Assembly: GCA_002356435.2 (NCBI GenBank)
Contig: AP018040.2
Coordinates: 1,922,001-1,986,000 of the forward strand
Source: Petrimonas sp. IBARAKI
GTDB taxonomy: Bacteria > Bacteroidota > Bacteroidia > Bacteroidales > Dysgonomonadaceae
Direction: 5' to 3'
Length of the DNA stretch: 64,000 nucleotides
Shown: piece by piece, positions 8,704 to 17,180 of the stretch
Numbering within the stretch: the first letter of the stretch is position 1
Layout of the letters: each line of letters starts with the position of its first letter
The notes under the pieces: model-generated
What the model was told of the DNA's origin: nothing
Databases searched by the model: none
What the model saw: the letters and a program-made list of their open reading frames with translations, nothing else
Program-made: the position numbers and the translations under genes

Positions 8704-9297
8704 TTACATCAAAACCGGCGCCTCTCCCTTTTCAAATTTAACGGCCGGAGAATTGGAAATGTCTTTTTTGAAGGATTGTATGGCGTCATCATTCATTTCC
8801 GTCAACTGAACAACCACCCTGTTCTCAAAAACGTCGGCACCGGCACCGGCAAAACGGGTTAGAAAGGGATGGTCGGCCGGGACGGACGAATTGCTGAGGA
8901 ACTGGTCGAGACGATCCATCACCTGCATCATTTCACGGTAAGAATAGGTACAGGGTTCAGTCAGAAAATCATCAGTTCCAAGAATCGAGGCTAATACCGG
9001 ACGGTACTGTTCCGGATTCCCCACCACACAGATCACAAATTTTCCATCGTTGTCGATAAAAGAGCCACCGTAGTATGGAGGGTAGTCGGTTGCTGCCGGT
9101 TCCTCCATTTCCCAGTTGGGGCTGAAGGACGACATTAATTTGTCGTGAAGGTTTTTCGAAAGTTGCTCCGTTTTTTCAACAGTTGTCTTAGGAGGCTGTT
9201 GAATACCGCCGGCAGCTTCTTTCGCTTGTCGGTTACAGGCCGCTCCCGTTAACAGGACTACGGCAAGAATAACGATTGTGGAAATGTTTTGTTTCAT
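8704..9297 (-). CDS. Lipoprotein of unknown function
   Basis: 197 residues from the ATG at 9297, which gives a clean lipoprotein signal (TGAAC); an in-frame start 36 bases upstream would add a charged leader and is less likely. The mature protein contains YGGSFIDNDGKFVICVVGN, similar in feel to inhibitory prodomains of secreted trypsin-like proteases, then a helical region and RVVVQLTEMND. No protease is attached. I do not recognise the family with certainty. It lies between the exporter permeases and queC on the same strand. Confidence 0.75.
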   Translation of the reverse strand: MKQNISTIVILAVVLLTGAACNRQAKEAAGGIQQPPKTTVEKTEQLSKNLHDKLMSSFSPNWEMEEPAATDYPPYYGGSFIDNDGKFVICVVGNPEQYRPVLASILGTDDFLTEPCTYSYREMMQVMDRLDQFLSNSSVPADHPFLTRFAGAGADVFENRVVVQLTEMNDDAIQSFKKDISNSPAVKFEKGEAPVLM

Positions 9298-9351
9298 ATT
9301 TTTAATAACACTTTTCTTGCACTTTTGTTTCAATAGCCTATTCTCAATTAT

Positions 9352-10470
9352 TCAGCCACGTTTTTTATAACTCAATACCGCCCACGTATTGAAGAACACC
9401 GCAAACCCGGTTAGCCACATCAACGGCTTAAAAAGATCGGGCAATGCACTGCCCTTCAGATATACGAGCCGCATGATCTCGATGAAGTAGGTAAGGGGAT
9501 TGGCATAAGCGACAGCCTGTGCCCACCCGGGCATGGCGGAAACAGGGGTGAACATCCCGCTGAGCAGGATAATGATCAGAATAAAAAACATAACCAGAAA
9601 CATCGACTGCTGTAACGTGTCGGAATAGTTGGAAATGATGATTCCCAATCCCGTAATCCCCAGCAGGAAAACAACGGCGGAGATATACAGCGTGGCAAAA
9701 CTTCCCGACGGAAGCAATCCGTAAATCACCCACGTGACCAAGAACGACAGGGTCAGGATAACAAGCCCGATAATCCAGTACGGAATAAGCTTTGCCAGAA
9801 TAAAATTAAATTTACTCACCGGCGTGGCGTTGATCTGCTGGATGGTGCCGGTCTCTTTTTCAATCACGATGTTCAGTGAAGGCAAAATACCGCATATCAG
9901 CGTCATCATGAGCACAATAAACGCCGGCAGCATAAAGGTTTTGTAATCGAGGCGTTTGTTGTAACGGTAATCGGTTACGGCATCAATGTGCGATGCATCC
10001 GACAGTTCGGATGCCGGAAAGAGTTCAGTACGAAGTTCCTGCGAATAATCATTGATAATCTGCGTCAGGTAATTGTTCCCCAACAACCCCTGTGTACTGT
10101 TTACAGCGTTTGCTGAAATCATTACCTTAGCACGTCGCTCCTTCACCATATCGGTGTCGAATGAAGCGGGAATTTCCAAGACAATATCCGCCTTTTCTTT
10201 CTCTATATCGCCAATGGCATCGTTGTAACGGGTGGATACACCCGTAAGAATAAAATAAGCTGATGCATCTATTTTGTTTATCAACCGTTGGGAGTAGACA
10301 CTTCTGGCATTGTCCACCACGTGGATTTGTATGTTCTTCACTTCAAAATTAATCGCCCACGGAAAGATCAACAGTACCAAAACCGGATACAGCACGATCA
10401 TCTTGGGTATAATCGCATTCCTGCTGATCTGCTTGAACTCTTTCTCAATGAGGTATTTAAGTTGACTCAT
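9352..10470 (-). CDS. ABC-2 type transporter permease (YbhR-like)
   Basis: 372 residues: one N-terminal membrane helix (about 23-43), a large periplasmic domain (about 45-170), then five or six C-terminal helices in the ABC-2 arrangement (LPAFIVLMMTLICGILPSLN, GLVILTLSFLVTWVIYGLLP and others). The segment EKETGTIQQINATPVSKFNFILAKLIPYW is the conserved cytoplasmic loop of this family. It pairs with the next upstream permease, as YbhR pairs with YbhS in E. coli. Last gene of the exporter cluster. Confidence 0.92.
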   Translation of the reverse strand: MSQLKYLIEKEFKQISRNAIIPKMIVLYPVLVLLIFPWAINFEVKNIQIHVVDNARSVYSQRLINKIDASAYFILTGVSTRYNDAIGDIEKEKADIVLEIPASFDTDMVKERRAKVMISANAVNSTQGLLGNNYLTQIINDYSQELRTELFPASELSDASHIDAVTDYRYNKRLDYKTFMLPAFIVLMMTLICGILPSLNIVIEKETGTIQQINATPVSKFNFILAKLIPYWIIGLVILTLSFLVTWVIYGLLPSGSFATLYISAVVFLLGITGLGIIISNYSDTLQQSMFLVMFFILIIILLSGMFTPVSAMPGWAQAVAYANPLTYFIEIMRLVYLKGSALPDLFKPLMWLTGFAVFFNTWAVLSYKKRG

Positions 10471-10484
10471 GTTGTTTTAATTGT

Positions 10485-11570
10485 TTAAAGTCGGTTTTTG
10501 ATTTTCGCAATGCTTGCCCCAATAAGAAAAACAACCATCCCGGCAAGGATACCTACTTCTTTTGCCACATGGGTAAATCCCAGTCCTTCGATCATCACCT
10601 TTTTCACCGCAGCAATGTACCAACGTGCAGGTACAACCGATGATGCCCATTGCAACGGTTCAGGCATATTGTCAATGGGGAAAATCATTCCTGACAGGAT
10701 CAAAGTAGGCATCATCAGTCCTATTCCCGAGATAAGCACAGCGGTTACCTGTGTTTGTACGAGGGTAGAAATAAGCAAACCCAGAGAGAGCGCCAGGAAA
10801 ATGAAAAGAACCGATACGGCAATCAGCAGGGCCAAATTTCCCTGGATAGGAACATCCAACACAAAATAAGACAACAACAGGATGGTAATCAGGTTGATGA
10901 ACGAGAGTGCCAAGTAAGGGACCGTTTTAGAAATCAGTACCGTTCCTGGTTTTAGCGGCGATGCCAGGAGTACTTCCATCGTACCGCGCTCCTTTTCCCG
11001 GACGATGGAGATCGAGGTCATGATGGCACAGATTATCATCAGCACCAATCCCATGATTCCGGGCACAAAAGTGTATGCCGATTTCATTTCGGGATTGTAA
11101 AGCAGTTTATTCTCCACTTCAATCCGATAAGGAATGTGGGGGCGATATTCGCTAACGATTGCCGTCACGTAGTTCGCGACAATGGTTCCCGTATTTGGAT
11201 TGGATGCGTCGGCAATGATCTGCAGTTGAGCTTTCTTTGAATGGACAAGGTTCTCGTTGAAATTTTGTTCGTACACGATAGCCACATCCGTTTCCCCCCG
11301 TTGCAGCAACTTGTTTATCTCATCGGGCGAATACACGTATCCCTGCATATGGAAATAGGGATTCGCCGCCAGGCGTTCGGTAATATCGCGTGTGGCGGCA
11401 TCTTGTGCCGGATCGAAGACCACGGTACGGATATGTTGTACTTCCATATTGATAGCGAATCCGAACAACAAAATCTGCACAACCGGCATTCCCAGAAGGA
11501 TCAGCATGGTGCGCCCGTCACGGAGTATGTGGTAGAATTCCTTATGTACGAAAGAGAAAAATTGCTTCAT
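10485..11570 (-). CDS. ABC-2 type transporter permease (YbhS/YhhJ-like)
   Basis: 361 residues with the same plan as its neighbour: N-terminal helix (LILLGMPVVQILLFGFAINM), periplasmic domain, then a C-terminal helix bundle. REKERGTMEVLLASPLKP is the typical loop before the membrane bundle. The two permeases are paralogous but clearly different in sequence, so the transporter is probably a heterodimer. It lies 12 bases after the second ATPase and 14 bases before the other permease, which supports one transcript. Confidence 0.92.
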   Translation of the reverse strand: MKQFFSFVHKEFYHILRDGRTMLILLGMPVVQILLFGFAINMEVQHIRTVVFDPAQDAATRDITERLAANPYFHMQGYVYSPDEINKLLQRGETDVAIVYEQNFNENLVHSKKAQLQIIADASNPNTGTIVANYVTAIVSEYRPHIPYRIEVENKLLYNPEMKSAYTFVPGIMGLVLMIICAIMTSISIVREKERGTMEVLLASPLKPGTVLISKTVPYLALSFINLITILLLSYFVLDVPIQGNLALLIAVSVLFIFLALSLGLLISTLVQTQVTAVLISGIGLMMPTLILSGMIFPIDNMPEPLQWASSVVPARWYIAAVKKVMIEGLGFTHVAKEVGILAGMVVFLIGASIAKIKNRL

Positions 11571-11582
11571 ATCAATTGTCTA

Positions 11583-12332
11583 TTATCCATTATCCATTCT
11601 TGTCGCTTTTCTGGCCAACTTCCGGAATACCTCATCCATGCTTTCCGCCTGATGAATTTCCTTGAGGTTGCCGGGGCTGTCCAACGTTTCAATTCTTCCG
11701 TCGACCATTATCGATACTCGGTGACAATATTCGGCTTCATCCATGTAGTGCGTGGTTACAAAAACCGTGATCCCACGGTCGGAAGCTTCGTAAATCATTT
11801 CCCAGAACTGGCGCCGCATGGCCGGATCGACTCCGCCGGTAGGTTCATCAAGAAAAACAATTTGAGGCGTGTGAAAAACAGCTACCGAAAAAGCGAGTTT
11901 CTGCTTCCAACCCAACGGCAGGGATTTAACCAAAGTGTTTCGTTCACTTTCGAACCTCAACCGGTGAAGCAATTCATCCGTTTTTTCTTTTATCTCTTTG
12001 TCTGTCAACCCGTAAATCCCACCAAAAAGGCGTATATTCTCCCATACTTTCAGGTCTTCGTACAACGAAAACCGCTGACTCATATATCCGATGCTGCGTT
12101 TTATCTTCTCGTTTTCTTTCAGGATATCGTATCCGGCCACCGTCCCTTTTCCTGATGTAGGCTTGCTGATCCCGCACAGCATCTGCATGGCAGTGGTCTT
12201 CCCAGCGCCGTTAGCACCCAGAAAACCAAATACTTCCCCTTTGCGGACATCGAAGGAGATACGGTCAACAGCGGTGAAGTTGCCAAACTTTTTCGTCAAT
12301 CCCGAGACATTTATTACAATATCACTTTCCAT
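11583..12332 (-). CDS. ABC transporter ATPase with degenerate LPLGWKQ signature (C-terminal YbhF-like half)
   Basis: 249 residues. Walker A GANGAGKTT (about 39-47) and Walker B IVFLDEPTGGVDP are intact. The ABC signature reads SLPLGWKQKLA instead of LSGGQ, a known variant in the drug- and lipid-export ATPases related to YbhF/DrrA. In E. coli YbhF two ATPase halves are fused; here they are separate genes separated by only 3 bases. This subunit probably forms a heterodimer with the upstream canonical ATPase and energises the two permeases. Confidence 0.93.
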   Translation of the reverse strand: MESDIVINVSGLTKKFGNFTAVDRISFDVRKGEVFGFLGANGAGKTTAMQMLCGISKPTSGKGTVAGYDILKENEKIKRSIGYMSQRFSLYEDLKVWENIRLFGGIYGLTDKEIKEKTDELLHRLRFESERNTLVKSLPLGWKQKLAFSVAVFHTPQIVFLDEPTGGVDPAMRRQFWEMIYEASDRGITVFVTTHYMDEAEYCHRVSIMVDGRIETLDSPGNLKEIHQAESMDEVFRKLARKATRMDNG

Positions 12333-12335
12333 TCT

Positions 12336-13238
12336 TCACGTTTCACTTGTCAACGCCATGAAACAATCCTCCACAGTCGGCGTCGTAACATTGATCTGCA
12401 CTTTTGAATACCCTTTTTCTTTTAGATAGTATTGAAGCCCGGCGACCGGTAAATCCGGCTGAACGGTAACATGGTGTTCATTTCCGAACGCAAAGCAGGT
12501 TTTCACCTTTGGATGCGCCCGTAAATCGTGCAACGATGCCGATAAATTTTCAGTTTGTACCGTCCACAAGGTTTCTGTATAACGGTTTATGATGTTTTGC
12601 GGCGTATCGGTAGCGATAAAGCTTCCTTCGCGCATTAACGCAATGCGGTCGCATAGGCTTGCCTCGTCCATATATGCCGTGGAAACCAAAACGGTTATCC
12701 CTTCGGATTTCAACCGCTCCAGCATATCCCAGAATTCTTTCCGGGAAACAGGGTCCACACCGGTTGTGGGTTCGTCAAGAATCAGTACTCCGGGTTTGTG
12801 TATCAACGCGCAACTGAGAGCAAGTTTCTGTTTCATCCCGCCCGACAATGCTCCCGCCCGGCGTTTCTTAAAAGGTTCAATCTGTTGGTAAATATCCTTG
12901 ATAAGCGGGTAGTTCTCCTCCAGGGTGGTATTGAAAACGGTGGCAAAAAACTTGAGGTTTTCTTCCACGCTCAAATCCGGATAAAGCGAAAACCTCCCCG
13001 GCATATATCCGATTATGCAACGAATTTTCCGGAAATCTTTGACTAAGTCCCATCCATTTATTCCGGCAGATCCGCTATCAGGCAACAACAATGAGGCTAG
13101 AATGCGAAAAAGGGTGGTTTTCCCCGAACCGTCGGGCCCGATCACACCAAAGATTTCTCCGTCGTTTACCGAAAAGGAAAGGTCGTTTAACGCGGTTACC
13201 TTCCCGTACGTTTTATGCAAATTTGTTGCCGTAATCAT
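12336..13238 (-). CDS. ABC transporter ATPase, canonical (N-terminal YbhF-like half)
   Basis: 300 residues. Walker A GPDGSGKTT near residue 37, signature ALSGGMKQKL, Walker B VLILDEPTTGVDP and the switch region follow the normal order. A C-terminal extension of about 70 residues carries KVQINVTTPTVEDCFMAL, usual in ABC-2 export ATPases. Its start overlaps the stop of the HlyD-like gene by four bases, indicating translational coupling. Together with the next ATPase it corresponds to one split YbhF. Confidence 0.93.
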   Translation of the reverse strand: MITATNLHKTYGKVTALNDLSFSVNDGEIFGVIGPDGSGKTTLFRILASLLLPDSGSAGINGWDLVKDFRKIRCIIGYMPGRFSLYPDLSVEENLKFFATVFNTTLEENYPLIKDIYQQIEPFKKRRAGALSGGMKQKLALSCALIHKPGVLILDEPTTGVDPVSRKEFWDMLERLKSEGITVLVSTAYMDEASLCDRIALMREGSFIATDTPQNIINRYTETLWTVQTENLSASLHDLRAHPKVKTCFAFGNEHHVTVQPDLPVAGLQYYLKEKGYSKVQINVTTPTVEDCFMALTSET

Positions 13239-14152
13239 GGCCTTCCCTCCAGGTTCCGGAATTTAACTTCTCCGTACATGCCAATTTTAAGAAAACCGTC
13301 GTTCTTTACAGCAATTTTTATCGCATACACCAGGTTTGCCCGTTCATTTTTGGTTTGAATCGTTTTGGGCGTGAATTCCGATTTTCCGGATATCCACGAC
13401 ACGGTACCGGGGTATGATTTCATGTCACCCTCTCCGGCATCCACACGTACGGTCACGGAATCGTTAAGTTTTATGCCAGATAGCTGATCGCTGGTGATGT
13501 AGGCACGTAGGTACATATTGTCGATGTCGGCGATTTTGAAAAGCGGTGATCCCGTACCGGCAAGCTCACCCCGTTCGGCGTATTTGTTGAGCACTACACC
13601 CGAAGCAGGGCTTTTTATGGTGCATTTTTTCAACAAATCATCCAATTGCGCTACCTGAATCTGCAAGGCGGAGCTTTGTGCGTATATATTCTCGCTGCTC
13701 TTTTGTAAGGTGGAGGTTTGGGCCGACAATTGTTTTTGTAAAACTTCAATTTGCGCGTTTATGTCGTCCAGTTGCTTTTTATTTGCTGCGTTTGCCTCAA
13801 TCAGGTTCTGCGTACGGGTGTGCTCCCGTTGCAACGTTTGAATTTGTTTCTCAATGGCAGCTGTTTGCGCACCGATATTTGGACGTTGCACCCGGACACC
13901 CTGTATGTTTGACTCCAAGCTCATTTTTTGTAGAAAAAGTTGCACGGTGTCTATCTGCCCCACAACTTCTCCGGCTTGTAGTGTTTGTCCTTCTGCAATG
14001 TCCAGCGACAGAATTTCACCGCTTCCCTGCGCCGACACAATAATTTCTGTGGCCTCGAACGATCCGGTGGCGTCGTAGTCGCTGTCATTGCCTGAACAGG
14101 AAGCAAGAAGAAAAAGTATAACCGGAAAAATAAAAAGTTTTGTTGGCTTCAT
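13235..14152 (-). CDS. HlyD/YbhG-like periplasmic adaptor lipoprotein
   Basis: 305 residues from the ATG at 14152; an upstream in-frame TTG at 14179 is less likely. Lipobox LLASC follows a short hydrophobic stretch. A lipoyl-like segment GSGEILSLDIAEGQTLQAGEVVGQID lies before a long coiled-coil hairpin (about 85-180) and the matching SPASGVVLNKYAERGELAGTG strand. This is the membrane-fusion protein bridging the inner-membrane ABC exporter to the TolC protein encoded upstream. E. coli YbhG is the closest analogue I can name. Confidence 0.92.
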   Translation of the reverse strand: MKPTKLFIFPVILFLLASCSGNDSDYDATGSFEATEIIVSAQGSGEILSLDIAEGQTLQAGEVVGQIDTVQLFLQKMSLESNIQGVRVQRPNIGAQTAAIEKQIQTLQREHTRTQNLIEANAANKKQLDDINAQIEVLQKQLSAQTSTLQKSSENIYAQSSALQIQVAQLDDLLKKCTIKSPASGVVLNKYAERGELAGTGSPLFKIADIDNMYLRAYITSDQLSGIKLNDSVTVRVDAGEGDMKSYPGTVSWISGKSEFTPKTIQTKNERANLVYAIKIAVKNDGFLKIGMYGEVKFRNLEGRP

Positions 14153-14175
14153 ATTGTTGCTGTTTATATTGATTT

Positions 14176-15459
14176 TCAATTTAAATTCGTTGTGAATTTT
14201 AACTTGTAAACCGACATCAGGTATTGAATTTCGTGCAGCGATTTTGCCTGCCTGGCAGCTTCCAGAGCGTTGATCTCCTGCAGTAAATCAGAAACCGTCA
14301 GCGTTCCGTTCTCCACTTTTGCTTCCGCAGCGTCTTTTATTTGCTTTCTCAGCCGGATAATCTCGTCATCATCCTGCATGGTATGGCGGTATTTTTTTAT
14401 TTCGTTTTGCTGTTGCGGAAGCTGCACGTTCAGGTTATAGAGAAAGGTCTCACGCTCTGAATCGAGCGTCAGTTTTTGCTGTTCAATGCTTTTTTTCTCT
14501 TGTTTGTAGGTATACAGGCTGCCGAGATTCCACGAGAAACTCACTCCTCCGATCACATACGGTTTAAATTTATTTTCAAACATGTTCAATGCCGGCTTTC
14601 CGTATCCGCCCTGGGCAAACGCACTGATAACAGGCCTGTTCCTGGCGGTCAGGGCTGTTTTTTGTGAATTCAGCAGGTTTTCCTGAGCCGTAAAAAACCG
14701 CAGCTCGGGACGGTCAATAACCACATGATCAGGCACTTCAGCTACCGGTGGTTTTACAAAAACGGTTTTCGGGTCTATACGGTGTCCGGTTAAAACAGAA
14801 AGGATCTTGATATAACTGTCCAACGCCGATTCCATTTGAATGCGTTGCTGGTTTGTTTTTAGTTGCTCCACTTTTACGGCGCTTAAATCGGCATCGTTGG
14901 CCACACCGTTTAACACGTAGCTTTGCACTTTCTCTAAGTTTCGCTGCAACTCTTTTTCCAGGATACCCTGTTGCGTCAATTGTTCGTTAAGCAGTAAAAT
15001 ACCAAAAAAAACCTGATTGACCCGTTCCTGAAGCGAATAGATTTCGGTTTCAAGTTTTTGTTTCTCCACTTCGGCATTGGCGACGATCATCTCTTTTTGC
15101 GCTGAAACCTTTCCACCATCCCAGATAAGCTGATTCAATTGGCCATAGACCTGATACTGGTCTTTATCGGGAATAGGAATCTCAAGAGGAGGAAAATTAG
15201 AAGGCAACTCCAGATCAATCCTTGTAACATCGCTTTGCCATGTTGCTTTTGCATTCAGGGAAAGTTGCGGGTAATAGGCTCTGTTAGCGTTTTCCAAATT
15301 AAAACTCCTGATATTTTCAATGACATTAAACCGTGCAATTGCTGGATAATTTTCGCGAGCCATCCCCTGACAATCTTCGATAGTGAGGGATTGTGCATTA
15401 ACTGTGAACACGGGTATAAAAAACAGCGGTATAAATAATGTAAATCTTCTGTATTTCAT
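14176..15459 (-). CDS. TolC-family outer-membrane efflux protein
   Basis: 427 residues from the ATG at 15459. Signal peptide ends near TVNAQS. Helical repeats with paired heptads, NRAYYPQLSLNAKATWQS and RPVISAFAQGGYG typical of TolC-type channels. The start overlaps the TetR stop in an ATGA arrangement (15456-15459), so the regulator and channel are translationally coupled. Its presence makes this locus a complete tripartite exporter, unlike E. coli ybhGFSR, which relies on TolC elsewhere. Substrate unknown. Confidence 0.92.
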   Translation of the reverse strand: MKYRRFTLFIPLFFIPVFTVNAQSLTIEDCQGMARENYPAIARFNVIENIRSFNLENANRAYYPQLSLNAKATWQSDVTRIDLELPSNFPPLEIPIPDKDQYQVYGQLNQLIWDGGKVSAQKEMIVANAEVEKQKLETEIYSLQERVNQVFFGILLLNEQLTQQGILEKELQRNLEKVQSYVLNGVANDADLSAVKVEQLKTNQQRIQMESALDSYIKILSVLTGHRIDPKTVFVKPPVAEVPDHVVIDRPELRFFTAQENLLNSQKTALTARNRPVISAFAQGGYGKPALNMFENKFKPYVIGGVSFSWNLGSLYTYKQEKKSIEQQKLTLDSERETFLYNLNVQLPQQQNEIKKYRHTMQDDDEIIRLRKQIKDAAEAKVENGTLTVSDLLQEINALEAARQAKSLHEIQYLMSVYKLKFTTNLN

Positions 15460-16055
15460 TGCTGAGATTGTTTTAAGATGGCAAAAATCCATTCAGGGAT
15501 CAATTTTTCCCTGTTTTCGATAAATTGTAAAAAATCTTCTTCTTTCACCATTCCTGAAGTGATAAACAGGGGTTTGGCGATAAAGGGAAAGATGGTCAGG
15601 CTGACGATATTCATGATAAAGTCAGGTGTGGAAATGGCAAAACCGTTGTGTTGAAGCTGCTCGTCTATGGTTGGCTGGGATATTGTCCGCGCCTGCTGTA
15701 AAATGGGGTTAAATATATTTTCATTATTTCTTAGTTCGTTGAGCACGAAAATGGGTAGCTCTTCATTTTCTATTAACAATTTCGTGTAATTCTTGACAAG
15801 AAGCCTGATTTTCTCATCCAGAGAAATATCTCTATCCGATAAAACGGGCATCATCAAGCCGAAAAGAGCTTCAAATTTTTCCTTCAAAACCTGTTTGAAC
15901 AGATTTTCCTTGCTGCCGAAGTAGTAATTGACCAATGCCAGGTTTATTCCGGCTTCCTCCGCGATGTCCCGCGTCTTGGTCGCCGCATACCCTTTTTGGG
16001 TGAATATTTTTCTCGCAGCTGCTGCTATTTTCTGTTCCGTAGTCAAGTCTTCCAT
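15456..16055 (-). CDS. TetR/AcrR-family transcriptional regulator (CecR-like position)
   Basis: 199 residues from the ATG at 16055. N-terminal helix-turn-helix: KIAAAARKIFTQKGYAATKTRDIAEEAGINLALVNYYFGSK region (residues about 8-50) is textbook TetR. The C-terminal ligand domain includes LPIFVLNELRNNENIF, also seen in CecR-type regulators. The start at 16055 is preferred to an in-frame ATG at 16097 because a promoter box at 16078-16085 lies between them. It heads the exporter operon and probably represses it by binding the palindrome at 16103-16127. Confidence 0.93.
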   Translation of the reverse strand: MEDLTTEQKIAAAARKIFTQKGYAATKTRDIAEEAGINLALVNYYFGSKENLFKQVLKEKFEALFGLMMPVLSDRDISLDEKIRLLVKNYTKLLIENEELPIFVLNELRNNENIFNPILQQARTISQPTIDEQLQHNGFAISTPDFIMNIVSLTIFPFIAKPLFITSGMVKEEDFLQFIENREKLIPEWIFAILKQSQQ

Positions 16056-16077
16056 TTTCAGGTTTATTTTTTTGATG

Positions 16078-16127
16078 CAAAAGTATACAATCCCCATTTA
16101 TTAAACAAGTGTTTTAAACATTTGTTT
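16078..16127 (-). promoter_or_regulatory. Exporter-operon promoter with overlapping palindromic operator
   Basis: On the minus strand a CTTG box (complement of 16106-16109) is followed after 20 bases by TACTTTTG (16078-16085). The inverted repeat AAACAAGTG-7 bases-CATTTGTTT at 16103-16127 covers the upstream box. Its place and symmetry fit a TetR-type operator giving autoregulation; binding is inferred. Confidence 0.7.
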
Positions 16128-16173
16128 AAAACACATTTTGTTTTTTTTCTCGTATCTTTTTTCCGTTATTCGT

Positions 16174-16181
16174 TATCTTTG
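16174..16181 (+). promoter_or_regulatory. Promoter -7 box (TATCTTTG) for the first DUF4382 gene
   Basis: Exact TAnnTTTG match 17 bases before the start codon at 16199. Divergent from the exporter promoter, 47 bases from its palindrome. Confidence 0.55.
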
Positions 16182-16198
16182 CGGTAAATTGACTAAAA

Positions 16199-16990
16199 AT
16201 GAAGGCTATTCTAACCCTATTTTCCCTTTTTCTTTTTGCAATCTCTTTTACGGGATGCTCCAAGAACGATCCGAGCATAAACGCCACCCGGCTGAGAATA
16301 AAACTTACGGATGCTCCCGTATTACTGATATCGGAATTTAACGTAGACATTCAGAAAATTGAAATCTCTACTACCGACAACACCACCAGCGATGAAAAAT
16401 GGACGACCCTTGATTTCCAGGGAGGGGTTTACAACGTTCTTCCGCTTTCGAACGGAAAATCAAAACAGATTATCGATCAGTTTTTCCCGGCCGGGGTATT
16501 GCGAAAAATAAAAATAACGTTTGGAAACAATTCAAAGATTAAAACAGACACAGGGGAAAAAGACCTTATTTTGGATTCCGAGATTAAAGACGGTATTATT
16601 GTGGAGGTCAATGAGAACCTCTATGCCAATTACATCACCAGCATAATGATTGATATCAATGCGGCCCTTTCGTTCTACGAATCCAACGGGAATTATTTTC
16701 TTAAACCGGTATTGCGTATTTTTCCAGAAGCGTTTGGAGGGTCGTTAAAAGGGTATGCCCTGCCCGTGGAAGCCATGCCTATCGTCAAAATCGTAAAAGA
16801 CAAGGATACGCTATTCACCATACCCGAAAAATCCGATGGGATGTTTCTTTTTAAAGGCCTGAAAGCAGGTGAATGGGAAATTGCCGTTTTATCAGCTTCG
16901 AGCCTGGGTTACCGGGATACACTGTTTGTGGATTCCGTATTTGCTGGCAAAACACGGGAGTTAAAATCAAAGATTATCCTTAAAAAATAA
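16199..16990 (+). CDS. DUF4382 lipoprotein (first of a tandem pair)
   Basis: 263 residues with lipobox SFTGC (Cys20). The mature start RLRIKLTDAPVLLISEFNVDIQKIEIS is the DUF4382 signature. A core domain (about 30-180) is followed by a small beta-rich C-terminal module (KGYALPVEAMPIVKIVKDKDTLFTIP) resembling a carboxypeptidase-regulatory-like fold. The function of DUF4382 is unknown; members are exported lipoproteins, probably on the cell surface. The next gene is a paralogue with the same two-part architecture. Confidence 0.88.
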   Translation: MKAILTLFSLFLFAISFTGCSKNDPSINATRLRIKLTDAPVLLISEFNVDIQKIEISTTDNTTSDEKWTTLDFQGGVYNVLPLSNGKSKQIIDQFFPAGVLRKIKITFGNNSKIKTDTGEKDLILDSEIKDGIIVEVNENLYANYITSIMIDINAALSFYESNGNYFLKPVLRIFPEAFGGSLKGYALPVEAMPIVKIVKDKDTLFTIPEKSDGMFLFKGLKAGEWEIAVLSASSLGYRDTLFVDSVFAGKTRELKSKIILKK

Positions 16991-17180
16991 ACGTTTTGTC
17001 GTACTAATTTCCCTTTTTTAATCTTTTTGCCAGTAAACGGGGGGTGTTTTTTGTTTTTCTTAAGTAAAACCCAACAACAAACACAAGAGTTGAGGTGTTT
17101 TATTATAACACTCGTAATAACGGGTCTTTTTTTGACGAAAAAAATTTTAACTAAAACATTTAACTAAAACATCAAATTTT

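Noticed and set aside
11241-12155. 304-codon plus-strand open frame across the permease and ATPase genes
   Set aside because: It runs antisense to two clear ABC-transporter genes; the translation has no domain and spans their junction.
17093-17115. Small inverted repeat (GAGGTGTT / AACACTC) between the DUF4382 genes
   Set aside because: Imperfect, short and not followed by a T tract; too weak to call a terminator or operator.
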